This document shows, in pieces, positions 35,593 to 46,500 of a stretch of 64,000 bases of DNA. How positions within the stretch are numbered: the first letter of the stretch is position 1; each line of letters starts with the position of its first letter. Source of the DNA: Bacteroidota bacterium. GTDB taxonomy: Bacteria > Bacteroidota > Bacteroidia > Chitinophagales > Saprospiraceae. The notes beneath the pieces are model-generated. The model was not told the origin of the DNA. It ran no database searches and worked only from the letters and a program-made list of their open reading frames with translations. The stretch spans positions 1 to 64,000 of the forward strand of contig CAUJDW010000062.1 in the NCBI GenBank assembly GCA_963169455.1, given 5' to 3'. The position numbers and the translations under genes are program-made.

Positions 35593-37881
35593 CTAACGGA
35601 CGACAATTTCTCCGACGAGCAGCCAGGCGAGGTGGCCGGAGCCGGGAGCGCCCTCCGCTATGATGCCGTGAGGTTGCGCAATGATGCGGATATAGCGGGC
35701 CCGGATGCTGGCAGGCCTGAACGTCCGGTGCTGGGTGCGGCCCTGCGCGCCTGCTTCGGCCCGCTCTTCCATGTTTTCGGGAGTATGGAAGATGGCGCCG
35801 TCGTCGGAAAAAGAGAGGCTGGCTGCGGAAGGCGGGTATATCCAAACGCCCGGGTCGTTGAAAAAATGCAGGCCTACCGATTCGATGGGCTGCAGGATGC
35901 CCAGGTCGATAGTGGCCTCCATGGGGGCTTCCTGCCAGGCCAGCCACTCGCCGTCTTTGAAGCGGGTTTCGCTGGCCGGCAAGCCGTTCACCAGCACACT
36001 GGCCGGCAGGTGGCGGTAATCGGAATGGGGCGGATGCTTCAGGCGAATCGGCCTGCCTGCGGCCCGGTGTACGCTTATCTCCTGCCGGATGATGGAGCTG
36101 GCCCTGGCGCCGCCTTCAAAAGTGGCGGCCATAAGCACGCCATCTCGCATCAGCTTAACCGGCCCGGAATACTCGGGCGAATGGTTATCCGGTTCCTGCC
36201 CGTCGGTGGTGTAGCGGATGCTTGCTCCTTCTTTCAGGGTGCTGAGCCGGATTTCCACCCCGCCGCCTTCTGCCGGAACCGCCGCTGTGCGGACGCCGAA
36301 GGCCTGCCGGCTGTACTCGACGCCCAGCTCGTCCAGCCGCCGGCTGTGGTGCATCAGCCGCCGGGCAAAGCTGCCGAAATCCCTCTTTCCCTTCGGGCTC
36401 CAGCCTACTTCCGCCAGCGCGATGGCCCGAGGGAAGGCCATGTATTCCGCCTGCCGGGCATCCGGTATGTATTCCGTCCAGAGGTTGCCCTGGACACCCA
36501 GTATGCGCAGCGATTCCTCCGGGTTAAGCTCTGGAGGAACGGGCTCGTAGCCGTAAACGTTCTCGAGGGGCAGATAGCCCCCGATGGCCAGCGGCTCTTC
36601 ATCGCTCATCGATTGGTAGTAATCAAAATAACAGGTGGAAGTAGGAGCCATGATGACGCCGTGCCCCTGCCTGGCAGCAGCGATGCCGCCTTCGGCGCCG
36701 CGCCAGGACATGACCGTGGCGCGGGGCGCCAGGCCCCCTTCCAGTATCTCGTCCCAGCCGATTATGCCGCGCCCCTTGGAATGCAGGAACCGCTCTATGC
36801 GCCTGATGAAATAGCTCTGTAGTTCCTGTTCGCCATTCAGGCCTTCTTCCCGAATGCGCTGCTGGCAGCCGGGGCAGTTTTTCCAGCGCCCTTTGAAGCA
36901 TTCGTCGCCGCCAATGTGGATGAAACGGCCGGGAAACAACCCGATCACTTCCGACAGGACGTTTTCAAGGAATTGAAAGGTGGCTTCCCGGGTGCAGAAG
37001 GCCTCCTCAAAAATGCCCCAGTGCGTGGCTGTTTCGAAGGGGCCGCCGGTGCAGCTCAGCTCTGGGTAGGCAGCCAGGGCCGCCTGGCAGTGGCCGGGCA
37101 TTTCAATTTCGGGGATGATCGTTACGAACCGGCTCTGGGCGTATGCCACGATGTCTTTCACTTCTTCCTGGGTGTAATAACCACCGTAAGGCCGGCCGTC
37201 GTACCGGCGGGGCTGGCTGCTGTAGTGCCCCTCCTGGGTCTCTTTGCGGTACGCTGCAATTTCCTGGAGTTTGGGATACCCTTTGATCTCTATTCGCCAG
37301 CCCTGGTCGTCCGTGAGATGCCAGTGGAAGTGGTTCATCTTGTGCATGGCCAGCAGCTTGATGTACCGCTTGATGAATTCGGGTGGAAAAAAGTGGCGGC
37401 TCACGTCGAGGTGCATGCCCCTGTAGGGGAAGCGTGGCGCATCTTCTATTTCCACGCATGGAACAGCCCACGAAATGCCGGGGCGTAGCTCCCCCGCCTC
37501 CAATTCCGGCGGCAGCAACTGACGCAGGCTTTGTATGGCATAAAAAGCCCCTGCCGGATGGCCGGCGCAGATCCTGATGCCGCCGGGCGCAACATGGAGC
37601 CGATAGGCTTCGGGGTTCACAATGGAAGCGTCTGCTATCAGCGCTATGGCTTTTCCGGGAATCCCCTGCTCGTTTACAGGCCAGGCAAAGCCCGTGGCGG
37701 GGCGTAGAAGAGCAGCCAGGTAGTGGCCGAGCTGCTCCCATTCCGGCATGCCGCCCGGGCAACTGATCTGAAATGCTTCGCTGAGCCGGCACTGGCCAGG
37801 CTTTGGCTGCAGCTTCGCCGGCTCGGGCAGTATGGCATAGGTGACCCCGGATTTTTCCTTCCCTTTGTTTTGGCAACTCAT
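35593..37881 (-). CDS. GH20 beta-N-acetylhexosaminidase with chitobiase-C/discoidin tail
   Basis: A 762-residue enzyme releasing terminal GlcNAc or GalNAc. The N-terminal GH20b domain is followed by the GH20 barrel (YRGMHLDVSRHFFPPEFIK, HFHWHLTDDQGWR) with the catalytic pair D327-E328 in HIGGDECFKG. Residues about 540-605 are a chitobiase-C domain (IRYTTDGQEPDNHSPEY) and the last ~150 residues a discoidin fold. No signal peptide is present from the ATG at 37881 or the TTG at 37899, and an in-frame stop lies upstream; MSCQNKGKEKSG looks like a processed lipoprotein N-terminus. It is divergent from the glycosylasparaginase at 38021. Confidence 0.9.
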   Translation of the reverse strand: MSCQNKGKEKSGVTYAILPEPAKLQPKPGQCRLSEAFQISCPGGMPEWEQLGHYLAALLRPATGFAWPVNEQGIPGKAIALIADASIVNPEAYRLHVAPGGIRICAGHPAGAFYAIQSLRQLLPPELEAGELRPGISWAVPCVEIEDAPRFPYRGMHLDVSRHFFPPEFIKRYIKLLAMHKMNHFHWHLTDDQGWRIEIKGYPKLQEIAAYRKETQEGHYSSQPRRYDGRPYGGYYTQEEVKDIVAYAQSRFVTIIPEIEMPGHCQAALAAYPELSCTGGPFETATHWGIFEEAFCTREATFQFLENVLSEVIGLFPGRFIHIGGDECFKGRWKNCPGCQQRIREEGLNGEQELQSYFIRRIERFLHSKGRGIIGWDEILEGGLAPRATVMSWRGAEGGIAAARQGHGVIMAPTSTCYFDYYQSMSDEEPLAIGGYLPLENVYGYEPVPPELNPEESLRILGVQGNLWTEYIPDARQAEYMAFPRAIALAEVGWSPKGKRDFGSFARRLMHHSRRLDELGVEYSRQAFGVRTAAVPAEGGGVEIRLSTLKEGASIRYTTDGQEPDNHSPEYSGPVKLMRDGVLMAATFEGGARASSIIRQEISVHRAAGRPIRLKHPPHSDYRHLPASVLVNGLPASETRFKDGEWLAWQEAPMEATIDLGILQPIESVGLHFFNDPGVWIYPPSAASLSFSDDGAIFHTPENMEERAEAGAQGRTQHRTFRPASIRARYIRIIAQPHGIIAEGAPGSGHLAWLLVGEIVVR

Positions 37882-38020
37882 GTCTGTATTGGCTGGCAAC
37901 AGTGATCTGGCTTGATGCGGCAGGCTTCCGGCCTACGGCAACAAACTTGCGCCAAATAAGGGCAAGTTCAGTTTTTTTCTTAAAATTACGGCTCACAAAT
38001 TAAAGCCTCCACCAAAGCAA

Positions 38021-38998
38021 ATGGCCAACAGAAGAAAATTCCTCATCCAGTCCGCCCTCGGAACAATGGGCGCCGCTTTCGGCGCCTTTGCCTGTGGAAA
38101 TACTCCGAAAGAAAAAACCATCGCCTCTGGCCCCTCCGCCCCTACCGTGCTTTCCACTTGGAACAACCTTGCGGCCAATGAAGCTGCCTGGGCGGTGATC
38201 AGCCAGGGCGGCAGGGCCCTCGACGCCGTCGAGCAGGGGGTCCGCGTAGTGGAAGCCGACCCCGAAGATATGTCCGTCGGCTACGGCGGGCGCCCCGACC
38301 GCGACGGCAACGTCACGCTCGACGCCTGTATCATGGACGAAGCAGGCAACTGCGGTTCGGTCTGCTTCCTGGAGCATATCAAGCACCCGGTCTCGGTGGC
38401 CAGGCTCGTTATGGAAAAAACGCCCCACGTCATCCTGTCCGGTGACGGCGCCCTGCGCTTTGCTCTCGAAAACGGCTTCCGGAAAGAAGATCTCCTGACG
38501 GAAAAAGCCCGGCAGGAATGGGAAGAATGGAAGAAGGTTTCAGAATACAAACCCGTCATCAATATCGAAAGCCACGACACCATCGGCATGCTTGCCATTG
38601 ACCAGCAGGGAAACATCTGCGGCGCCTGCACTACCAGCGGCATGGCCTACAAAATGCGGGGCAGGGTAGGGGATTCCCCTATCATCGGAGCAGGCATGTA
38701 CGTCGATAACGAAGTGGGCGGCGCCGTGGCTACGGGCCTGGGTGAAGCCGTCCTGAAAATGCTTGGCTCTTTCCTCATCGTGGAACTGATGAGGCAGGGG
38801 GCGTCTCCCCAGCAGGCCTGCGAAGAGGCCATCCGCCGGATTACCAGTAAGCAGAAAAACGCCGCTGAAATCCAGGTCGGCTTCCTGGCCCTGAATAAAA
38901 AAGGAGAAATGGGAGCGTACAGCATTCATCCGGGATTTGTTTATGCCCTCCATCAAAATGGCCGCAATGTCGGTCGGGAGGCAGCGGCGGCTTTGTAA
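38021..38998 (+). CDS. N4-(beta-N-acetylglucosaminyl)-L-asparaginase (glycosylasparaginase)
   Basis: A 325-residue Ntn hydrolase that cleaves the GlcNAc-Asn bond left after N-glycan trimming. MANRRKFLIQSALGTMGAAF is a Tat signal, and C25 could be lipidated. The autocleavage site is D186-T187 in ESHDTIGMLAID, with T187 as the new N-terminal nucleophile. The alpha chain has VGYGGRPDRDG and LDACIMDEAGNCG; the beta chain has TTSGMAYKMRGRVGDSPIIGAG. Divergent from a GH20 hexosaminidase, it completes the breakdown of N-linked GlcNAc. Confidence 0.93.
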   Translation: MANRRKFLIQSALGTMGAAFGAFACGNTPKEKTIASGPSAPTVLSTWNNLAANEAAWAVISQGGRALDAVEQGVRVVEADPEDMSVGYGGRPDRDGNVTLDACIMDEAGNCGSVCFLEHIKHPVSVARLVMEKTPHVILSGDGALRFALENGFRKEDLLTEKARQEWEEWKKVSEYKPVINIESHDTIGMLAIDQQGNICGACTTSGMAYKMRGRVGDSPIIGAGMYVDNEVGGAVATGLGEAVLKMLGSFLIVELMRQGASPQQACEEAIRRITSKQKNAAEIQVGFLALNKKGEMGAYSIHPGFVYALHQNGRNVGREAAAAL

Positions 38999-39467
38999 AA
39001 CCGGGCCTGGAAAAATTTAACATTTTCCGCAGAGTAGAATGCCCGGCAATGGCCGGCAAAGCCGGCCCGGATTAAACGGGTGGAAGTGTTCGGCTTATGA
39101 ATGACAGTATTTTGTAATAGTAAAAACACTCTAAGACTCTGAGGATTAGGCTCCTAATGGCCGCCTGAAATTTCTCATAGATAAAATACCTTAAACTGAA
39201 CGCAAAAACATAACTTTGGCATCGCTTTTAGGCCGGCGCAGTCGACGCGGCCTGCCCCGTAACCAAGAAAGCTTTGAGAGGTACACCTATCTGAATGAAT
39301 CACGCCCGGGTTGCGGGCCGGATTTCTCCACCTTGACATCATTTCGGGTCGTGTGTATCGCGCAACAAATCATAAATTAACTAATAGGTTTAATTTCTAT
39401 TAAATGTGGAATTGTACTTCCCGGAAATTAAATTTTACTATTTTTGCCCATCTCAAAAACTTATCCC
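38999..39467. other. Intergenic region upstream of the PorP/SprF gene
   Basis: This 469-bp spacer has no gene I can support. A TAACTTTG box (39211-39218) and a TATTTTTG box (39439-39446) fit the -7 consensus, so there may be two promoters and a leader of up to ~250 nt. A short GC hairpin (GGCCGGC-AAA-GCCGGCC near 39050) follows the asparaginase gene but lacks a T run. Confidence 0.45.
39439..39446 (+). promoter_or_regulatory. Putative -7 box for the PorP/SprF gene
   Basis: TATTTTTG matches TAnnTTTG, 21 bp before the ATG at 39468. A TTG lies 24 bp upstream, somewhat further than the usual 19-21 bp. Confidence 0.45.
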
Positions 39468-40418
39468 ATGACTCGATCAGTTTTGCTCCCTGTCCTTTTG
39501 CTTCTGACAGCCTACTCCATTCAGGCACAGCAACTTAGCTTGTTTACCCAGTACCGGGATAACGCTGGCATAGTCAACCCCGCTGCCGTGGAAAGCGACT
39601 GGATGGCCTTTGGCCAGAACATCACTTTCGGCGCTTCGTACCGCGCCCAGTGGGCCGGCCTGGAGAACGCCCCGCGCACCCTTGCAGCCCGCGGCTCTTA
39701 CCTCTATGCCGATGGCTCCGGCGTGACGCTCATGGCCGGCGGTTACCTGATGAATGACCAGACAGGCCCTACCGGTTTCACAGGGCTGTACGGCCGCATC
39801 GCCGGCATCGTCACACAAGACCCCGAAGTGGGCGGCTTCTCGATTGGCCTGGGCGCCGGCGCCGTCAACTACCGCGTCAATGCTTCGGAAATACGCCTGC
39901 GTGATGCCGGAGATGTCGTGGGCTCGGCCGACCAGTCCCAGTTCTTCCCCGATGTGAGCCTGGGGCTCTATTTTTACCACCTCGTCGGGCGCAATGACGA
40001 CTACATTTACGCCGGGCTCTCCGTGCCCCAGGTCATTGGCCTGGACCTGACTTTCCAGGATGAAAACGGCGAGTACACCACCAAGCGGGTTCAGCACTTC
40101 TACGGCATGCTCGGCTTCTACAAGTTCTTCGACAACGACAGCTTCCTGGAGCCCTCCCTGTGGGTTAAATACGCGCCCGGAGCCCCCATCAATGCCGACC
40201 TCAACCTGCGATACTACCTGCCTGTCAACTTCTGGATAGGAGCCGGAGGCTCCACCGCCGGTTCCGTTCACCTGGAAACGGGTATCGTGCTGGGGGATAC
40301 GGCCGGATTCGACCAGACTTTCCGCATAGGCTATGGCTTCGGTTATTCCTTCAGTTCCTTCGGCCCGGCCGCAGGAACCACCCACGAGATCAACCTGGCC
40401 TTCTCGATGTTCAAATAA
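39468..40418 (+). CDS. PorP/SprF family type IX secretion membrane protein
   Basis: A 316-residue outer-membrane protein. MTRSVLLPVLLLLTAYSIQA is the signal peptide. The early block LSLFTQYRDNAGIVNPAA is the PorP/SprF signature, and alternating strands end in the barrel-closing INLAFSMF. SprF-like proteins cap or guide giant type B substrates of the type IX system and are often encoded beside them; here two such substrates (40550 and 47698) follow. The ATG at 39468 begins the signal peptide; an upstream frame start at 39444 does not. Confidence 0.9.
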   Translation: MTRSVLLPVLLLLTAYSIQAQQLSLFTQYRDNAGIVNPAAVESDWMAFGQNITFGASYRAQWAGLENAPRTLAARGSYLYADGSGVTLMAGGYLMNDQTGPTGFTGLYGRIAGIVTQDPEVGGFSIGLGAGAVNYRVNASEIRLRDAGDVVGSADQSQFFPDVSLGLYFYHLVGRNDDYIYAGLSVPQVIGLDLTFQDENGEYTTKRVQHFYGMLGFYKFFDNDSFLEPSLWVKYAPGAPINADLNLRYYLPVNFWIGAGGSTAGSVHLETGIVLGDTAGFDQTFRIGYGFGYSFSSFGPAAGTTHEINLAFSMFK

Positions 40419-40549
40419 TGCAGGCATGGCATCATCGACCCTGCCTTCATCCTTGTGAACATTTTGTTTTATAACTGAACCGGCCCCTGATGAAAAAGAG
40501 GCTTTGTCCAATGAGCGAAAAAATCATAGCTCCCAAATTCATTATCTCC

Positions 40550-43500
40550 ATGAAGAAAATATTCCTTACGCTGGCGGTGGGGATGGCCTGCACTCTGGCC
40601 GCTCTGGCCCAGCCGACTATCAACATCGTTCCTCCGGATGGAGATCCGCCCTGTACCGGTGAGCAGGTCTGCGTTGACGTCATAGTCGCCGACTTCACCG
40701 ACATCCTCTCCACTACGTTTTTCATCCAGTGGGACCCCGCTGTGTTGCAATACCAGCAGACACAGGGGTACAACCTGCCCGGGCTGACAGGGGGCAACTT
40801 TTCCCAGACTTCCGACAGCACCCTGCTGGTGCAATGGGAATTTGGCGATTGCGCCAACCCGGCAGCCACCGGCTTTACGCTTTCCGATGGCACGTCTCTG
40901 TTCCAGGTTTGCTTTACCGCATTGGGTGAATACGGCGCCGCCTCAGATATCATCATCCCGGCAACAGCCAGCCCATTGACACCCGATATCAAGCGCAAGG
41001 GCGCCGGATGCACCAACATCGGCATCGAGGAGGACAACATCGATACAGCCCTGGTTTCCACCTGCGTACGGCCCTTCATCATCGATATCTCCGATGAAAT
41101 GGGCAACGAAGGAGACCTTGTGTGCATAGACTTCCGGGTTATCGGCTTCAACGACATGCTCAGCTTCCAGTTTCCCGTAGTCTGGGATGCCAGCAAAGCG
41201 GAATACGTCGACCATATCGTTCCCGGCAACCTGCCCAACTTCAACAACAACAACATCGGCACCCCCCTCAACGCCATGGGGGTGGAGCCGGGAAGCATAA
41301 CCGTTTCCTGGAGCGCCCCAACCCCCAATACAGGCCTTTCCCTGCCCGATTCCACCCTTATCTTCCAGTTGTGCCTGCGACTCAAACCGGGCTCCTGCAA
41401 CATGGATTTCGAGGTGGCCATCGCAGATGAACAGCCCGGGCAGGAATTTTTTGTCCCGGAAGCAGCCAACAACTACCAGAACGGCTTCAACGAAATTGCC
41501 GTCGGCCAGTTTTCCGGCCAGGTCTTCGTCGGCCCCTGTAACCCAACCGGGCTCCAGCTTGAGGCAAACTGCGGCGCGCCCGTCGCCCTCAACGATCAGG
41601 TCTGCATACAGGTGCTTGCAGGCGATAACTTCCAGGATGTTACTACCCTGCAGTTCCTAATGGAATGGAACCCCTCCATCCTGTCTTATACCAATACCCA
41701 GAACCCCATGCTGCCGGGCGGCATAACCTTCAATACGGCCAATACGGCCAACGGCATCCTTGGAATGTCATGGAGTGGAAACGCCACCGACCGCAACCCA
41801 GGCGCCGTGCTCTTTGAAGTGTGCTTCGATGTGGTCGGCCTGGGCGGCAACAGCCCCTTTACATTTATTAATCAGGATAATGCCCTGGGCGTCGATGTAG
41901 CCATCATCAACAACGGCGGGAACATTGGCATCAACCCCACCAACTGCGAGGTCGATGTCACCCAGCCCGATGGCGTTGTCATCAACATCTCTGATAACCT
42001 GGAAGGCCGCCCCGGGGATATGGTCTGTTACGACTTCGTGGCCAGCAACTTCAATGAGGTCACCTCCATGCAGTTCTCTCTGGCCTTTGAGCCTGCCATG
42101 TTCCAGTACATGCTGGCCGGCGGCCTGCAAAACCTCGGGCTTCCCGGCGCTTCGGTGGCCAACTTCAACTTACTGGGCGCCGGCGCCGGACAGATCACCT
42201 TCGGCAACTGGAATCCGGCTTCTCCCGTGACCCTGCCCGACGGCGCCTTGCTGTTCACCCTCTGCTTTACAGTGGTCGGCGACCCCGGTGAATGCGACCA
42301 ACTGATCATTACGGATGTGCCGATCGTCACCCAGGCGATCACGGCTAGCTCCAATGGCGAAGACGTCGGCCTGGTCGGCGTAGGAGGCAATGCCTGTATC
42401 CTCAGCCCGGAAGGCTTTTACCTGGAAGGCAGGGAGGTGAGCGGCGACATCCAGGATACCGTTTGTATGCCCTTCGTCGTTTCCGACTTCGACGGGATCA
42501 TCAGCGCCGATTTCACCCTCAACTGGAACCCCGGCGCCATGGAACTGGTAGATGTCGTCAACCCGGGCCAGATATCGGGCCTGAACATCGACCTGGTAGG
42601 GCAACCCGTGGGCAGCGCTGCCTTTGACTTCAATATCCCCGGAGGGCTGACGCTTCCCGACAGCACGGTGGCTTTCGAACTTTGCTTCAACCTGCTCGGC
42701 CCCCCCGACACCTGCTATGCCGTCACGGTCAGCGAATCGCCCCTGCCCACCGTTACCACGGCCAATGGCGCCGGCAGCCTGCTGGATATCCCAGGCCTGA
42801 TGTGCATTAAGGATAAACTCTTTATCGATTCCGTGGCCATCGTCCCGGAAAGCTGCCCCGGCGCCGGTGACGGCTCCATCGAAGTTTTTGTCTCCGGTGG
42901 CGTAGCGGCAAACAACAATGACTATATCTTCAGCTGGCAGACGCAGCCTCCCCAGTTTACGCGCAAGGCGCGCTTCCTATCCGAAGGCGCCTATGTGGTT
43001 ACGATCCTGGATGGCTCGGCGCCGCCTCTGAGCATCTCGGATACGATCTACCTGCCGGCACTGGGCGCCGACCTGTTCGTCAATGCCGGCGCCGACAAGG
43101 TGTCCAGCTGCGAACCGCCCTGCACCTTCATAAGCCCGCAGGCTTCCCAGGGGGCTACCATTTCATATAACTGGACGGCTTCCCAGGGCGGCCAGATCTG
43201 CAGCGCTCCGAATGAGCGGGTGTTGCTCGGCCGCGGGCCGGGCCTGTTTACTATTAGAGTCACCGATGAGGCAACAGGCTGTTTTGTCACGGACACCATC
43301 AGGTTGCTTCCTCCGGTGTTGCCAACGGTAGAAGCCGGCCAGGCGCAAAACCTGACCTGCGACGTCAACGAGGTAATGCTCACGGCCCCGGCTCAGGGTG
43401 ATACGGTTCGCTACACATGGCTGAATGCCGGTGGTATCGTCGCCGGCCCGGCCGTCGGCCCCCTGTCGTTTATGGCCAGCCAGCCAGGCTCCTATTATCT

Positions 43501-46500
43501 GGAGGCCGAAATCGTCACAACCGGTTGCACCGCCCTGGACAGCGTCGTGGTCGCAATAGATACCATAGCACCCCTCGCTCAGGCCAGCCCCGGAACGGAT
43601 ACGACTTTCCTGGGTTGCAACGACATGGCCACCCTGATCGGCTTCGCCGGCGACAATACGGACGGCTACACTTTCCGCTGGCTCGACCAGAACAATAACG
43701 TGGTGGCTTCTACGCAGGACTTTATGACCGATCAGGCCGGCGTATTTACCTTCGAAGTGACCAACACCAACAACGGCTGCGTCAGCTCTGATAATACCAT
43801 CGTCGTGCCGGATGTTGCCGTGCCGGCTGTAACGATAGAGGGCGTTTCAGGGGCCACCGACATCAATTGCAACGGCGATGAGGTCGAACTCCGGGCCCTG
43901 GTTTCCAACGTCAACCCCGACGCAGTTACCTATCAGTGGGTTGCTTCCGGCGGCGCACAAATCCAGCCGGGCACCGAAACGGAGCCCATCGCTGTGGTCA
44001 CGGCGCCCGGCACGGTCGAAGTTCAGATCGTCAGCAACCTGAACGGCTGTGAGGCCAACGCTCTGATCGAAGTAGGCTATGACACCATCCCTCCGATAGC
44101 CCTTATCGCCATGCCGGAAACCCTGGATTGTGATACGGAACAGATTACACTCGACGGCGCCGGCTCGGCGCAAAATGGAACATACGTCTACCGCTGGCGG
44201 TACGTTACCCAGAACCTGGATGTGGACCCCAACCCGGGCAACCCCCTGCAGGCGGATGTCGCGCTGGAAGGTATTTACACCCTTCAGGTGACGGACACCG
44301 TTTCCGGTTGCTCTTCCACCGCAACTATCGAAGTGCTGCGGGATACGACCCCGCCGGCCTTCGAAGTGGTTGCTACCAGCAATGTCAACTGCCTGAACCC
44401 ATTAGTGGTCGTGCGCGCCAACGTAAGCCAGCCTTTCGGCTCCTATTCCATCGATTGGCAGGCGCAAAACGGCGGCAATATTGTGGAAACAGTTCCCGGC
44501 GACACCCTGATCCGGGTCGATGCCGCCGGCACGTACGTCGCCACGGTGACCAGCTCGCTCACGGGCTGCACAGGAACGCTCTCCGCTTCTATAGAGGCCT
44601 TCCTGGACCAGCCCGAGATCACCATTCCCGATGATGACAGAAACATCTTCCTGAACTGCCTGTCCGTCCAGGATACAATTGATGCCCGGGGGTCTTCAGT
44701 GAGCGATTCGCTCGTTTCCATCTCCTTCGGCTGGAATGTGCTTCAGGGCTCTGCCGTCGGGCCGACCGACCGCTATTTCCTCCTCGTCGATGAGCCGGGT
44801 GTCTTCGAATTCGTACTGACCAACCAGCAGTCGCAATGCACCGTGCGCGACACCGTGGTGGTGGACGGCAACTTCGACACCCCCCAGGCCATTGCCGGGC
44901 CCAATTTTACCCTCGTCTGCAGCGAAAACAACGGCCAGCTGGACGGCTCTCAGTCCACTACCGGGCCGGATATCTACTATATCTGGGAAAGGCTGGAAAA
45001 CGGCGTGCCGGTCGATACGGTGGCCGAAGGGCCTGACGTAGCCGTCACCCCCATCGACTTCCCCGGCATTTACCGCCTGAAGGCCATCAATACGGTGAGC
45101 GGCTGTTCGTCTTTCGATATCGTAGCAGTGGACGCCGATGGCGTGCCGCCCCAGATCGTGTTCGGGCAACCTACCGTCGCCGGCCTCCTGGATTATGATT
45201 GCAACTCCGATACCGTTACGGTCAACCTCAGCATCCTTCCGGATACGCTGAACTTCGATAACCTCACTTTCGAATGGGAAGGCGACATCCTGACAACCAA
45301 TGACCCGCTCGTCGTGAGGGTGTTCGGCCCGGGTGTTTATACCCTGACGGTTACCGACACCACCAATGGCTGCGATGGCGTCAACGAACTGGTGGTGCAG
45401 GATATGCGCGTGTTCCCCACGGCCCAGGTCGTGAATGAAACCAACTTCATCGACTGCGATACGGATGTGGTGACGCTCGATGGTACGGGTTCTTCTACCG
45501 GCCTGAATTTTACTTATGAATGGGCCGATCCCTCCAGTACGGTCATCGGGACGGGCCTGCAGGCCGATGTCACAGCAGCCGGGGAATACCAACTGCTGGT
45601 TACGGACACCACCAACGGTTGTACGGCCACGGCCATTGCCATGGTGGAGGAAGACTTCGCCCCGCCGGCCATCACTTTCGAGGAGTTCCCGGCCTTCCAG
45701 TGCCGGGACAATACGCTGAACCTCAGCGCCGCGCCTTCGGGCAGTGTGTCCGATTTCAGCAGCATTACCTGGGAATCTCTGGGCGGCGGGCAGATAACAC
45801 CCAATGCGGGAACCCTCACCGCCAGTGTAAACGGCCCGGGTTCTTATCAACTTACCCTGGTCAACGCCCAGAACGGTTGTGATTCCACCGCCCTCATCGA
45901 GGTGCTGGCCGATACTACAGCGCCCACCATCCAACTGCTTGAACCTGCTCTGTTCGGCTGCCCCGGGCAGACGGTTTCCATTGACGCCTCGCAGACGGGT
46001 TCGCCCGCCGACTTCGAATCCATCGCCTGGACGGTGGTCAGCGGCGGCGCATCCGTGACGCCGCCAACCGGCTCCCTGCTGGCCAGTGTCGATGGCCCGG
46101 GAACCTACCAGTTGTCGGTGGTAAGCGCCGCCAATGGTTGTGAGGCTTCCCTGGAGGTCGTTGTGGATCAGGACCCGAATATGCCCATGGCCCAGGCCAG
46201 CGCGTCCGACAATTTCATCGGTTGCGGCGAAAATATCATGTTGGACGGCTCACAGTCCTCCCAGGGCAGTGTGTTCAGCTATCAGTGGGTGGTGGTTTCC
46301 GGAACGGGCTCTCCCACGCCGGCCAATGCGGCCACTTCTTCGGTCAATGCCGCCGGTTCCTACCAGCTGATCGTGACGAATACGCAGAACAACTGCGCCG
46401 ACACCTCCGCTGTGCTGACTATTGAACTCGACCCGAGCCTGGTGGAGGCCAGCGCTGCCCTGGTGGAAGCTGCCTGCGGGCCCGAAGCCCTTGTCAGTGG

